A DNA stretch of 64,000 bases from Microcaldota archaeon (lineage in GTDB: Archaea; Micrarchaeota; Micrarchaeia; Norongarragalinales; SBBD01). The position numbers were made by a program, and so were the translations under genes. Location of the stretch: contig JACRGC010000009.1 of assembly GCA_016212475.1 (NCBI GenBank), positions 62,001 through 126,000 on the forward strand, given 5' to 3'. Below are positions 22,913 through 31,624 of the stretch, in pieces. The notes beneath the pieces are model-generated. The model saw only the letters and a list, made by a program, of their open reading frames with translations. It ran no database searches and was not told the origin of the DNA. Each line of letters begins with the position of its first letter. Within the stretch, counting starts at the first letter, position 1.

Positions 22913-25900
22913 CTATTCCTTCTTTCTAAAAAGCGCAAAGTAGGCTATCCCAACCAATATTGCTACAGATGGCAATGCATAGGGCATCAAATCCGGGCTT
23001 GACTGCACTGCATTTGGGGTGAGCACGTAGTTCAAATTCTTGGCGTTTGCATACGCTGAAAAATAATGCCTTTTATCATATTCGGCCCTAACAAAACTGA
23101 CTTTTTCCAAATCGCCCTCCTTTCCGAATTGCACGGACCGTTTTTCCATCTCATCGATTTCGGCTGCGGCATTTTCAGCTATTTTGGAATTTGCATTTTG
23201 CAGATCCGAAAGCATTTCCTCCGCCCGGTTCATCTTGGAATCGATCAAATCCTGCGAATATTTGGAATCCTGTCCGGTCTTTATGGCGTTATTGATTCCT
23301 TCTAGCTCCAAAAGCAATTTTTTCAAGCCCGCCTGCGCCAAAACCCCTTCCTTGTAATTCTCATCCCTTTGCCTATCCGCCTTAAGTTCGCTTGGAATTT
23401 CAAAAAACAGCTCGAATTCATAGGCCGCATCCGACGAACCGGATGAAAGTTTTGCCAGATTTCCAATGGCCGTCGTTTTTTCCACAATCGCATTTTCCAT
23501 TTCGATTTTTTGCGCTTCCAATTTTTCCCTAATGCCAAATAAATCTCCAAATGCCTTGAAGTAATCCCCTGAAATTTGGGAAACAATTGCGCTATCCAAA
23601 AGTTCCACGGCATCCGGCTTGCAAAGATTTCTGCACTCCTGCCTTGCAAGTGCAATTTTCCCATCAATTGCGTTTCCGATTTCATCTTCAATATTGCCTG
23701 CAAGATTTTTGGCATCCGCGTAATTCCCATCCGCAATGTTTTTTTGCAATTCCTCTACCTTGCCAAGGAGCGCAGTGCCAAAATCCTTGGTATCCGCATT
23801 TTCCAAAAGCAATTTTGCGGTTTTTTCAATGATCGATGCCCTATTTTCCAATTCCGCCCTTTTTCCATCATCCATTGAAGTTGATTGCACTAGTCCCAAA
23901 GCCTCCAAATACCTTCCCTGCGCAAATAACTGCCTTGCATTCTCGATTTTGAGGCTTTCCGAAACCGAATTTTCCGGATTTGCCTTATCGATTTGGGAAT
24001 TTACGATGCTGGCAATTTCATTGTTGCAAATAAGCCTTGCAGTGATTTCTTTTTCAGTTCCCCTGGCCCAATAATCCGCCTGCAAATCCAATTCCAGGAA
24101 ATTCCCCTTGGATTTGTCGGAAAACTCAAAATCCGACCGATCCACGATGACTTTTGAAATATCGCAATCCGTTTGCAGGTGCAGGGGGATTTGGGCTTTT
24201 GGCAAATCCGAAAATTTGTTTAGGTATTTGGCTTCCACCAAAACCTGCGAATTGGGCATTGGCGCAATGCTTATTTTTTGCGCGAATGGGGCCTTTGCAA
24301 TAAATACTGCCGTTATTTCATTTTCTCCAGGCGCAGCTGCCAAGCTTACTTTGAGCTTTCCGTTCTCAATTTTCCCCAATGCCTCCCCCCTGTACTCGAT
24401 CAAAAAATCATCCGATATCGCATCGAATTCCAAATCAAGCTCCGAGCTTTTAGAGGTTTGGAACCTGATGCTTTTTTCCACTTTTATCTCATTCAAGCCA
24501 GCCGCCGCCCTAACAGATGCATCCACTAGCCTATTTGCAATTATTTGATATTCAAAAACCGCCAAATTATGATCCAACGGGCGTTTAATGTTCACGAACA
24601 ATTTTCCCTTTTCTTTTTCAAGCCGCATGTTGCCAGTCGAGTTGACAAGCACCGCCCCAAGTGGCAAATCCAAGCTCAATTTGGCTTCTTCCACATCAAA
24701 TTCCAGCGGATTTTCGATGTCTACATATGCAGTTACTTTTGTTGGCATATCTAATTTGCTTTTTTCGCAAATTTCCCAAATCACAATGCTATTTTGCAGC
24801 GTTTCCTTTGCAATACTATTTTTCTTATCGGCGGTTTCCTCGATTTTCCTTGCCATGAATTTTTCCATCCCTGCAAGGCTTCCGGCCGCCTTGGCAAGAT
24901 CTATGCTGCCGCCATCGAAATATTTTTCATAGCTTTCAAGTGTTATCCTATCCGCAAGCTGCAAAAATCCCTTATCCTTGACCAGCTCCGAGTATTGGCC
25001 GTTCAGGGAAGGATAGCGGCCCTCCAGGGAAACGCCAAGCGATTTTTTTATCTTCAAGAGATTGTTTTCAATTTCTTCCAAAACCGGCAAATCCGCATCC
25101 AATCCAAAGCTTTGAAGCGAGCTTTTAATCAAAAAAAGCTTCGATTCCTCTTCTGCAATTTCTATCCCATCCGCCTTTGCGTGCTTTAGGGCTGTTGAAA
25201 ATTCTTCGATTTGAGACAAAAGCTCGTAACGTTTCATCAGCAAAAAATCAGATGCAACTGCTTCCCGCAGTATTCCCTCCAAAATAGAGATTTCAAAAGC
25301 GAATTCATTTATCCTGATTCCGATCTTTGCCTCGTATGGGAAATTTCCCCTCCTTTTCTTGTATTCATCGAGTTTTGCCTTCAAATAATCGTGCGCAAAA
25401 GGCTCGCCTGATTTTTTCTCCACGCTTTTTTCAACATCCATTTGGAGGCTTTCTTGGGCTTTTTGCAAAAATCCTTCCAGCCTTTCGGTTTCATCAAGGA
25501 TGGATTTGGACGTGCCGGAAACAAATTCCAATTTCTTGTTGGCATCTTGCAATTTCAGGTATGAGGTTGCCAAGTACCCCCTGTCTTTTTTTGCCAAAAC
25601 CTTCGAAGAATGTGTTTGCAAAAGCCTAGCCAGGCCGATTTCATTTTCAATTTCGTGGTATTTTCCATATGCTGGAAGTGCAAACCTTGAAGCTGCCCTA
25701 TCCCAAATGCCCAGTTCATTCAATTCCAGCTTTTTGATCTGCGGAATTTTAGCTTCCTTTATTTTGTCCAATTGGAACTGCGCATCAAAGAGCAATTCGG
25801 GATTTTTTTCGGATTCTTCCAGGTGCACCCTCCCCAAAGCTTTGATGGAGCTTGCAATTCTTTGGTGAAGCGCTTGCGTATCTTGCAAAATCCCATCCGC

Positions 25901-26512
25901 TCCGATCAGCTTATCCAAAATCCCCCACCGGTTGGTGTTTGGGTATTCCAATTGCAATTGTGCAATCGTTTTCGAAGCTTCCCTGATTTTCATGGATAAA
26001 TTTGGCGGCTTGTTGGCGCTTAGCATCTTTTGCTCGATTTCCAAAATTTCATCCGTTATCCCCCTGGAAAATATTTCGTTTGACCCTTGCATTGATTCCA
26101 GCTTATCCTTGTCCGCATCTATTTTTAGAAAAGCGGATTTGATTGCAGCATTTGCAAAGTTTACGCTCTTTACTGCCAAATCAAAGCAAACATATGAAAA
26201 AGCGCCGCCAAGCACTGGCAATCCGTATGCGGCCTTTGGGATGTATCTTGATATTTTGCGGATGCTTGCCTGCGAACCAATTGCGGCATCAAAATTTGCA
26301 AAAACTTGCGCATTCCCATCCAAGATGAAATTCCTCTCCATCGGCGTGAAGGGCGGCGCGGCATCCATGCAATTCCTTGGGGCGAATATGAAAATCAACG
26401 TGCTTGGCGGTGAAAATTCGGGAAATAGGTAATTGAATTCGGATAGGGCATTTGCCTGGCTGCCAAGGGCCATTAGCAAACCAAGGGCAATTGCATATTT
26501 TCCAGCGTCCAT
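22913..26512 (-). CDS. Very large secreted coiled-coil surface protein (1199 aa)
   Basis: N-terminal signal peptide (residues 1-23, ending SQANALS), a C-terminal membrane helix (~1176-1194, ALPSVAILVGIAYFALF) and a short basic tail FRKKE, so it is exported and anchored at the cell surface. Residues ~130-600 are almost entirely charged helices and coiled coils; ~610-830 are beta-rich immunoglobulin-like segments (e.g. 'VTAYVDIENPLEF', 'SLDLPLGAVLV'); ~870-1150 return to long helices. Four Cys occur in 'CRNLC' and in separated sites of the C-terminal half. No catalytic motif seen. The family is not recognised. It is convergent with prs, 11 bases apart, and divergent from the MinD-like gene. Confidence 0.75.
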   Translation of the reverse strand: MDAGKYAIALGLLMALGSQANALSEFNYLFPEFSPPSTLIFIFAPRNCMDAAPPFTPMERNFILDGNAQVFANFDAAIGSQASIRKISRYIPKAAYGLPVLGGAFSYVCFDLAVKSVNFANAAIKSAFLKIDADKDKLESMQGSNEIFSRGITDEILEIEQKMLSANKPPNLSMKIREASKTIAQLQLEYPNTNRWGILDKLIGADGILQDTQALHQRIASSIKALGRVHLEESEKNPELLFDAQFQLDKIKEAKIPQIKKLELNELGIWDRAASRFALPAYGKYHEIENEIGLARLLQTHSSKVLAKKDRGYLATSYLKLQDANKKLEFVSGTSKSILDETERLEGFLQKAQESLQMDVEKSVEKKSGEPFAHDYLKAKLDEYKKRRGNFPYEAKIGIRINEFAFEISILEGILREAVASDFLLMKRYELLSQIEEFSTALKHAKADGIEIAEEESKLFLIKSSLQSFGLDADLPVLEEIENNLLKIKKSLGVSLEGRYPSLNGQYSELVKDKGFLQLADRITLESYEKYFDGGSIDLAKAAGSLAGMEKFMARKIEETADKKNSIAKETLQNSIVIWEICEKSKLDMPTKVTAYVDIENPLEFDVEEAKLSLDLPLGAVLVNSTGNMRLEKEKGKLFVNIKRPLDHNLAVFEYQIIANRLVDASVRAAAGLNEIKVEKSIRFQTSKSSELDLEFDAISDDFLIEYRGEALGKIENGKLKVSLAAAPGENEITAVFIAKAPFAQKISIAPMPNSQVLVEAKYLNKFSDLPKAQIPLHLQTDCDISKVIVDRSDFEFSDKSKGNFLELDLQADYWARGTEKEITARLICNNEIASIVNSQIDKANPENSVSESLKIENARQLFAQGRYLEALGLVQSTSMDDGKRAELENRASIIEKTAKLLLENADTKDFGTALLGKVEELQKNIADGNYADAKNLAGNIEDEIGNAIDGKIALARQECRNLCKPDAVELLDSAIVSQISGDYFKAFGDLFGIREKLEAQKIEMENAIVEKTTAIGNLAKLSSGSSDAAYEFELFFEIPSELKADRQRDENYKEGVLAQAGLKKLLLELEGINNAIKTGQDSKYSQDLIDSKMNRAEEMLSDLQNANSKIAENAAAEIDEMEKRSVQFGKEGDLEKVSFVRAEYDKRHYFSAYANAKNLNYVLTPNAVQSSPDLMPYALPSVAILVGIAYFALFRKKE

Positions 26513-26686
26513 TTGTTTTTTCCCAAAAATCCCCCCACCAAATCAAGTTCTTGCAATTTTCAAATATATTCCTTGGCTATAAAAAAAATCAAATTCTGGT
26601 TGATTTGCAATTGGAACTATTGCCCTAATTTTTCTTTTCCAAGCGTAGTATTTTAAACGACCGGATTGTTTTCCTTGGGAGGGAAA

Positions 26687-27478
26687 ATGGGCGATACAAA
26701 GGAAACTCAAATCATAGGCATAATTTCAGGGAAAGGTGGCGTAGGCAAAAGCGTTGTAGCTGTCAATACCGCTTCAATGCTCTCAAAACTTGGAAAATCC
26801 GTTGTTTTGGTGGATGCCGACCTTTCAAACCCTTCAGTTTCGCTTCATTTGGGCCTATCCTACACGCCAATTGGGATTCAGGAAGTTTTAGGGGGAAAAA
26901 ACAAGATGACCGATGGCCTTGTAATACACCCACTAACTGGCCTTAGGGTGCTTCCTGCGAGCCTAAAATACAAGCCAGACACTTCCCTAAAAAACCTCAA
27001 ATCCGTTCTAAAGCAGCTTACCGCATACGATTATGTGATTGTGGATTCGCCCCCCGGAATCACGGAAGATGTTGAAAACATTATCGAAGCTTGCGATAAG
27101 GTTGTGATCGTAACAACCGCGGATATACCCTCGATCACAAGCGCATCAAAAATCGTCTCGCTTTGCGCAGCCGTAAAAACCTCAGTCATAGGGATAATTG
27201 TAAACCGCATCACAAATGCAACGTATGAACTTTCAAACAAGGAAATTGAAACGATGTCGGAGGTAAAGACGCTTTGCGACATTCCCGAAGATGAACACGT
27301 TCCGGCATCGATTGCAGCAAGGCTTCCGGTTGTCTTATACAAGCCCCAATCCGTTGCCTCGCAAAAGCTAAAGCTTTGCACCCTGCTTTTGACAGGCGAA
27401 ACGCCCGAGCAAATCTTGCAGCCATCATTGATTTCAAAATTGCTTGATATGATAAAAAGAATATTGAGGTTGAAATGA
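26687..27478 (+). CDS. minD: MinD/ParA-family ATPase
   Basis: 263 residues. The deviant Walker A KGGVGKS is at residues 16-22, followed by 'VLVDADLSNPSVSLHLG' (Walker A') and 'YVIVDSPPGI' (Walker B). The family positions proteins or DNA, or acts in septum or surface-structure placement. The C-terminus ends with a helix LLDMIKRILRLK that could be a MinD-type membrane-targeting amphipathic helix. The ATG at 26687 has a GGGAGGG ribosome binding site; TATA-like TTTTAAAC is upstream at ~26651. A multi-pass membrane protein starts 1 base after its stop, suggesting the two work together. Confidence 0.88.
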   Translation: MGDTKETQIIGIISGKGGVGKSVVAVNTASMLSKLGKSVVLVDADLSNPSVSLHLGLSYTPIGIQEVLGGKNKMTDGLVIHPLTGLRVLPASLKYKPDTSLKNLKSVLKQLTAYDYVIVDSPPGITEDVENIIEACDKVVIVTTADIPSITSASKIVSLCAAVKTSVIGIIVNRITNATYELSNKEIETMSEVKTLCDIPEDEHVPASIAARLPVVLYKPQSVASQKLKLCTLLLTGETPEQILQPSLISKLLDMIKRILRLK

Positions 27479-27479
27479 C

Positions 27480-28190
27480 ATGGTCGATCTTGGCGCATTT
27501 TTGGATTTGGCATCGATTCTAGGATGGATGCTTATTGGGATTTCAGGGATGATACTAAAAGACATACTTAAAGACGTCCGGCCAGAGCACTACAAGCTCC
27601 AATGGAAATTGATATATCTTGTTCTTCCCCTCCTGCTCTTTTACCCCTCGTTCCTGTTTTACCAGTATTTTTACGATGACATTCCGCTTTCGAAAAAAAT
27701 AGTCACTGCGCTAATAGTCATGCTATCCCTTGGGTGCTTGCTTTTGCTATACCTGGCGCATCAAATCAGATCCACGCAGCTTAGGCGGGAGCTTTCAGGC
27801 CTTGCGGCATCCATCCTTGTAGTTTATTTGGGGCTGACGGTTTACCTTTCATTCCTGATTTCGGATTTTGGGGAAGTGCTAAACAACCTCCTTTTTTCAT
27901 CTGCAATGTTCATGCTCTCGCTTGCGCTGTTTTATTTGGCAAATTATACCCTGGCGTTTGCAAAAGTCGTCCGGGTTTCCCACATGCTCTATTTTGCGGG
28001 CATTTTGGTCCTGATCCCGGGGATCCTTCGCGCATTGATTTTAGAATCAGATGCGCTCAACTTGCTCCCTTATTTGATGGTCATGAAAATAATCGGTACA
28101 GCTGCGATTTTGGGCGCTGGCGTTGTGATGTTTTTGGCCTCCGACAAATTCAAGCGGCTGGTGCTTGAATTCGATGTCAAGATCAAGTGA
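27480..28190 (+). CDS. Multi-pass membrane protein (about 7 TM)
   Basis: 236 residues with roughly seven hydrophobic helices: residues ~5-25, 44-62, 72-95, 103-125, 133-155, 163-182 and 195-218, and a charged C-terminal tail. Not recognised. No catalytic residues stand out in the loops. It begins 1 base after the minD stop and is therefore almost certainly cotranscribed; a membrane anchor or receptor for the MinD-like ATPase is plausible but unproved. Confidence 0.75.
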   Translation: MVDLGAFLDLASILGWMLIGISGMILKDILKDVRPEHYKLQWKLIYLVLPLLLFYPSFLFYQYFYDDIPLSKKIVTALIVMLSLGCLLLLYLAHQIRSTQLRRELSGLAASILVVYLGLTVYLSFLISDFGEVLNNLLFSSAMFMLSLALFYLANYTLAFAKVVRVSHMLYFAGILVLIPGILRALILESDALNLLPYLMVMKIIGTAAILGAGVVMFLASDKFKRLVLEFDVKIK

Positions 28191-28229
28191 CCGGATTGAA
28201 AAACTAGTATTGCGCATTTGTTTTGAATT

Positions 28230-29276
28230 TTATTCCATCAAACTTGCCCCCCTGACTGAAACCTGCGCCTTCATCCCATCAAATCCGCTTGATTTTAAAT
28301 CCCTTATGATCCTTTCAACATCCCTTTCATTTGCAAGAGCAATGGCAGCTCCGCCCTCGCCCCCAGCTCCTGTGATTTTGAATCCATGGCAGCTGTTTTT
28401 TTCGCAAATTTGCCTAGCTTCCTCAATTCCTTGAGCTGACACTCCCGCTTTTTTTAGCAATTCATGGTTTTTTGTCAGGAGTGCGCCTAATTTTTTTGCA
28501 TCCCCCATTTGGTGCAGCTCCATTTTGATGCCTTCGACAATTTCATCGAACGGGGCGGTTATTTTTTCCCGCTCCTTTTCTGTCATTTCAAAGGGTTTTT
28601 TTGAAATTTTATGATGATCCGCAAATTTTTGCACCATTTCGGCAGTTGTAGCTGTTTTTCCGCCAATTTTTTTGCTGTTGATCACAAGCAATGCCGTCCC
28701 TTTTGGAAATTGCAAATCAATGTCCTCGAATTCGAATTTTGCATTGCCATCATTTGCGAATATTTTCCGAAATTCCTGCGAAGAATTGGAAATCACGGTT
28801 TGCGCATCAATCCCACTCGCCCTTCCTCCGTGCGCAACCTCCTCGAATTTTTGTACCGCTGAAAAAAGCTTTTCCTTTGATGGGGAAATGCCAAGCAATG
28901 AGTATAGGCAAATTGAAATTGCTGCAGATGCAGCCGCCGAATGCCCGGTCCCCTTGAGGATTTTATTTTTCGAAAGTACAAGCTTTATTTCAAGCCCTTC
29001 GATTTTCTTCCCTTCTGATTTCAGCAAATATTCAATCAGCTTGGCCTTGGCTGCAAACCATCCATCCAAATCCTCAAAAGTGTGGTCTCCAAAGTAAACT
29101 CCAACTCCCATGGAATCATCAACTCTGATGCTTCCAATACCCTCCTTTTTGCCCCAAGTGCAAATGCAACTCTTCCTGATACTTAGAGGCGCAGAAATAG
29201 CAATTCCCCCATAAACAACAGAGTGCTCTCCAGCAATTATTGCCTTTGTTGGCGAGGATGCCGTTATTGTTTGCAT
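28230..29276 (-). CDS. mvk: Mevalonate kinase
   Basis: GHMP kinase; phosphorylates mevalonate to 5-phosphomevalonate in isoprenoid (archaeal lipid) synthesis. Motif 1 'TKAIIAGEHSVVYGG', motif 2 'GTGHSAAASAAISICLYSLL' and motif 3 'GFKITGAGGEGGAAIAL' are all intact; 'GRASGIDAQTV' carries the catalytic Asp region. The start is the ATG at 29276 because the GHMP N-terminus begins there; an upstream TTG at 29303 would add nine residues. Two further mevalonate genes lie on the other strand 2.3 kb away. Confidence 0.94.
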   Translation of the reverse strand: MQTITASSPTKAIIAGEHSVVYGGIAISAPLSIRKSCICTWGKKEGIGSIRVDDSMGVGVYFGDHTFEDLDGWFAAKAKLIEYLLKSEGKKIEGLEIKLVLSKNKILKGTGHSAAASAAISICLYSLLGISPSKEKLFSAVQKFEEVAHGGRASGIDAQTVISNSSQEFRKIFANDGNAKFEFEDIDLQFPKGTALLVINSKKIGGKTATTAEMVQKFADHHKISKKPFEMTEKEREKITAPFDEIVEGIKMELHQMGDAKKLGALLTKNHELLKKAGVSAQGIEEARQICEKNSCHGFKITGAGGEGGAAIALANERDVERIIRDLKSSGFDGMKAQVSVRGASLME

Positions 29277-29400
29277 AAAATCACGTTTTGGATTTGAATT
29301 CAAAATTGCCTTTTCGCATATATTGTCAATACTGTTTTTCCAACCAAAACCTCTAAGTATCTAAATCTTTATACCTTTTCTATATTAAATTGGCGATTGT

Positions 29401-30156
29401 ATGAAAACCCTTATCTGGGATTTTGATGGCGTAATAGTTGATAGCATCCATGAATGCCATGAGATATTCCTAGCCACATTGGATCGTGAAAAAACAGCTC
29501 TTACAAACTACGCCGGTGTTAGCGAATTAGCCCCGACTACTTTTGAAAATTTTTCGGAATTCAGATCAAAATCCGTAAATTCTGCTGACTTTTACGGCAA
29601 TTACATACTTCTCCAGCAAGGAAAGCAGTTAAACGATGCCAACCTATCCGAAATCTCATCCAAAATAGAATCGTTCCTTAGGTACATGGACGCTGTTTTT
29701 TACGAGGAGCGCGACCGCTTGTTGAAAGAAAAAGGCAAAGCCTACTATGATTCGCTAAAAGTTTATCCTGGAATTGCAAAAACCCTAAAAAAGCTCTCTG
29801 AAGCCGGAATTAGGCAGGCAATCATGTCCGCTAGGGACAAAGGCTCAATTGCGCAGATAATTTCGCATTTTTCAATTCCGGATGTATTTGAATTTGTAAT
29901 TGGGCACGAGGTTGACAAGGGAAGCCGGCATGTCAAGGAAAAGCAAATAAAGCTCCTAAAAGCGCACTTTGAACAGCCGCCAAATCCGGCAACCAAGTTC
30001 TATTTCATTGATGATATCCCCTTCAACCTCAAAAAAGCATACGGATTTGCAACCCTTCTCTTCCCTGCTTGGGGCTATGGCAAATTGGATTCAAGTTATG
30101 TTTCAGCAACAACCATCAAAAAGCCGGATGATCTGGTTGAACTGCTATTAGAGTAA
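29401..30156 (+). CDS. HAD-superfamily phosphatase
   Basis: All four HAD motifs are visible: DFDGVIVDS (nucleophile and acid Asp), 'QAIMSAR' (motif II Ser), a Lys in 'KEKQIKLLKAH' (motif III) and 'FYFIDDIPFNLKKA' (motif IV). A helical cap (residues ~15-110) makes it a phosphoglycolate-phosphatase/beta-phosphoglucomutase-like member. The substrate is not known. TATA-like TTTATACC near 29367 lies ~30 bases before the ATG, so it is probably leaderless. It separates mvk from mvaD. Confidence 0.85.
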   Translation: MKTLIWDFDGVIVDSIHECHEIFLATLDREKTALTNYAGVSELAPTTFENFSEFRSKSVNSADFYGNYILLQQGKQLNDANLSEISSKIESFLRYMDAVFYEERDRLLKEKGKAYYDSLKVYPGIAKTLKKLSEAGIRQAIMSARDKGSIAQIISHFSIPDVFEFVIGHEVDKGSRHVKEKQIKLLKAHFEQPPNPATKFYFIDDIPFNLKKAYGFATLLFPAWGYGKLDSSYVSATTIKKPDDLVELLLE

Positions 30157-30159
30157 AAG

Positions 30160-30191
30160 AATTAAGAAAAAATAATAAAAAAGAAAGAAAA
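30160..30191 (-). terminator. T-rich terminator of the repeat protein gene
   Basis: The minus strand after the stop at 30192 is TTTTCTTTCTTTTTTATT-like (A-rich on the plus strand). Confidence 0.45.
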
Positions 30192-30626
30192 TCAGAGGTC
30201 AATTCTCAAGCCGCCGCCAACGATGATTCCTTCGACATCTTCCGGGTAATTGCTCTTGAAGCTGATTTTGGATGGTTTTAAACTTCCATCAATTCCGCCG
30301 CCCATTCCAAAGATATCGCTAAAATAAGCCTTTGGCTTCAAACCGCCATCGGTAGGATCGCGACCAAATATATCTGAGAAATAAATCGTTTTTGGCTTTA
30401 AGGATCCATCAGCTCCTGCGCCATCAATTGTCCACATGAAGCTTGCCTTTTTCCCAAAATCCTGAGCCTTGATTGGTGAACCGCTATCTCCTGCTCCTGC
30501 AAGATCAATTCTCAAATCCCCTGTTGATGGGTAAGAAACTTTATTTCCCTCCTCTCCTCCTCCGCGCCAAATAATAATTCCCATTAAAATAGCAATGGCA
30601 AATAGCCCAATTAAAACCTTCTTCAT
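30192..30626 (-). CDS. Exported or membrane-anchored Gly/Asp-rich repeat protein
   Basis: 144 residues. One N-terminal hydrophobic helix (MKKVLIGLFAIAILMGIIIW) then a low-complexity domain built from short repeats: DGSLKPK-(T)IYFSDIFG, DGGLKPKAYFSDIFG and DGSLKPSKISF, with LRIDL both near the start and at the very end. This looks like a solenoid or adhesive repeat protein on the outer face of the membrane. Family not recognised. An AGGTGG ribosome binding site precedes the ATG at 30626. A run of eight Gs in the upstream gap is notable. Confidence 0.75.
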   Translation of the reverse strand: MKKVLIGLFAIAILMGIIIWRGGGEEGNKVSYPSTGDLRIDLAGAGDSGSPIKAQDFGKKASFMWTIDGAGADGSLKPKTIYFSDIFGRDPTDGGLKPKAYFSDIFGMGGGIDGSLKPSKISFKSNYPEDVEGIIVGGGLRIDL

Positions 30627-30746
30627 CACATAAACCACCTTGCAATCCTTGGGGGGGGTGGAGGTATATTAAGATTTTGTTTGGGGTTTTAGGCTGCTTG
30701 GGTGCAGATTGGATTTGAAAGCATCCGGCAGCTTTTCTAATATCAA

Positions 30747-30899
30747 TCAGATCTGCCCATCATGGAATTTGGCAAGCGTTTTGCTCCAAACCTTGTTTGG
30801 GGTTTTCCTAATCCATTTGGCGTACATCCTAACAAATTCCAATCTGGCTTTAGCATTTGCCTTCTGATCCTTTTTTAGCTCTTTAAGGTCAATTTTCAT
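30747..30899 (-). CDS. Small Lys/Trp-rich partner protein, 50 aa
   Basis: Begins MKIDLKELKKDQKANAKARL and continues through EFVRMYAKWIRKTPNKVW to a C-terminus FHDGQI. It overlaps the stop of the nucleotidyltransferase gene by 3 bases (start and stop share ATGA), so it is translationally coupled to it. Similar short proteins starting DLKE(L/I)KK and carrying 'W(I/V)..HP...W' occur beside nucleotidyltransferase genes in many archaea, from memory. It may be the small partner of a toxin-antitoxin-like or nucleotidyltransferase module; this is inference. Confidence 0.7.
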   Translation of the reverse strand: MKIDLKELKKDQKANAKARLEFVRMYAKWIRKTPNKVWSKTLAKFHDGQI

Positions 30900-31504
30900 A
30901 TTGGAATCCCTATTCTTTTAATTGCGCTTTTGGATATTTTAAGCTTTATCATAAATGAGCGTATCAGTTCCAAATCAAGCTTTTCCTTCAAAATTTCATA
31001 CATATATGCTGCATCCTCAAAATCCTTCTCCGAGCCTAAAAAAGCCTTGAATGCGATCTGAAGCTCAACTGGGGAAATTTTGATCAAATTGTCATTCAAG
31101 ATCAAGTCAATAGCGTTTTCCAACGAATAAAAATCCAAATCCGTTTTTGCAAATTTGAACTCGACATTTGGGATGTATCTGCCCTTATCAGAAAATCGTA
31201 TTGCCGTATTGTTAAGCAAATATCCGTGGTAGGCGTCATCCGCATTTGCGGCATTGATGCATTCAAATTCTAAAGTAGCTGCATCCCAAAAATACTTGAA
31301 TTGCTGGAAGGGCACTTTTTCTACGAAAATGTCGACATCTTCCGTATGCCTGCTCCTTCCAAGCGAAATTGCAACGTATCCCGAAATTACTGCAAACCTG
31401 ATTTTAGCCTCCGTCAAGTACTTAAGAAACCTGATAGTGAACTTGTCGATTTCAAACCATTCCCTGTTAAGTATTATTTTCCTATTCGAATACATGATTT
31501 CCAT
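30896..31504 (-). CDS. Nucleotidyltransferase-fold protein (AbiEii-like)
   Basis: 202 residues. The minimal nucleotidyltransferase signature is seen as VISGYVAISLGRSRHTEDVDIF: a Gly/Ser loop followed by D-x-D. A later 'FKFAKTDLDFYS' may supply the third acidic residue. A helical C-terminal half ends in a basic tail. Members of this group are found as the toxin-type half of AbiE-like systems and as stand-alone archaeal enzymes. The ATG at 31504 is preferred because a TATA (CTTAAATA, 31529-31538 region) lies ~27 bases upstream. Coupled to the 50-residue gene downstream. Confidence 0.75.
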   Translation of the reverse strand: MEIMYSNRKIILNREWFEIDKFTIRFLKYLTEAKIRFAVISGYVAISLGRSRHTEDVDIFVEKVPFQQFKYFWDAATLEFECINAANADDAYHGYLLNNTAIRFSDKGRYIPNVEFKFAKTDLDFYSLENAIDLILNDNLIKISPVELQIAFKAFLGSEKDFEDAAYMYEILKEKLDLELIRSFMIKLKISKSAIKRIGIPI

Positions 31505-31624
31505 GATTAATATGAGCAAAAACAACCTATTTAAGCTCGTGCAAACCTCATTTCCGGTGCAAGGGCCCATGAGAAACAACGGTTAATAATAATCCTTCTC
31601 CAATAATTCCTTTGGAATTTAGAT

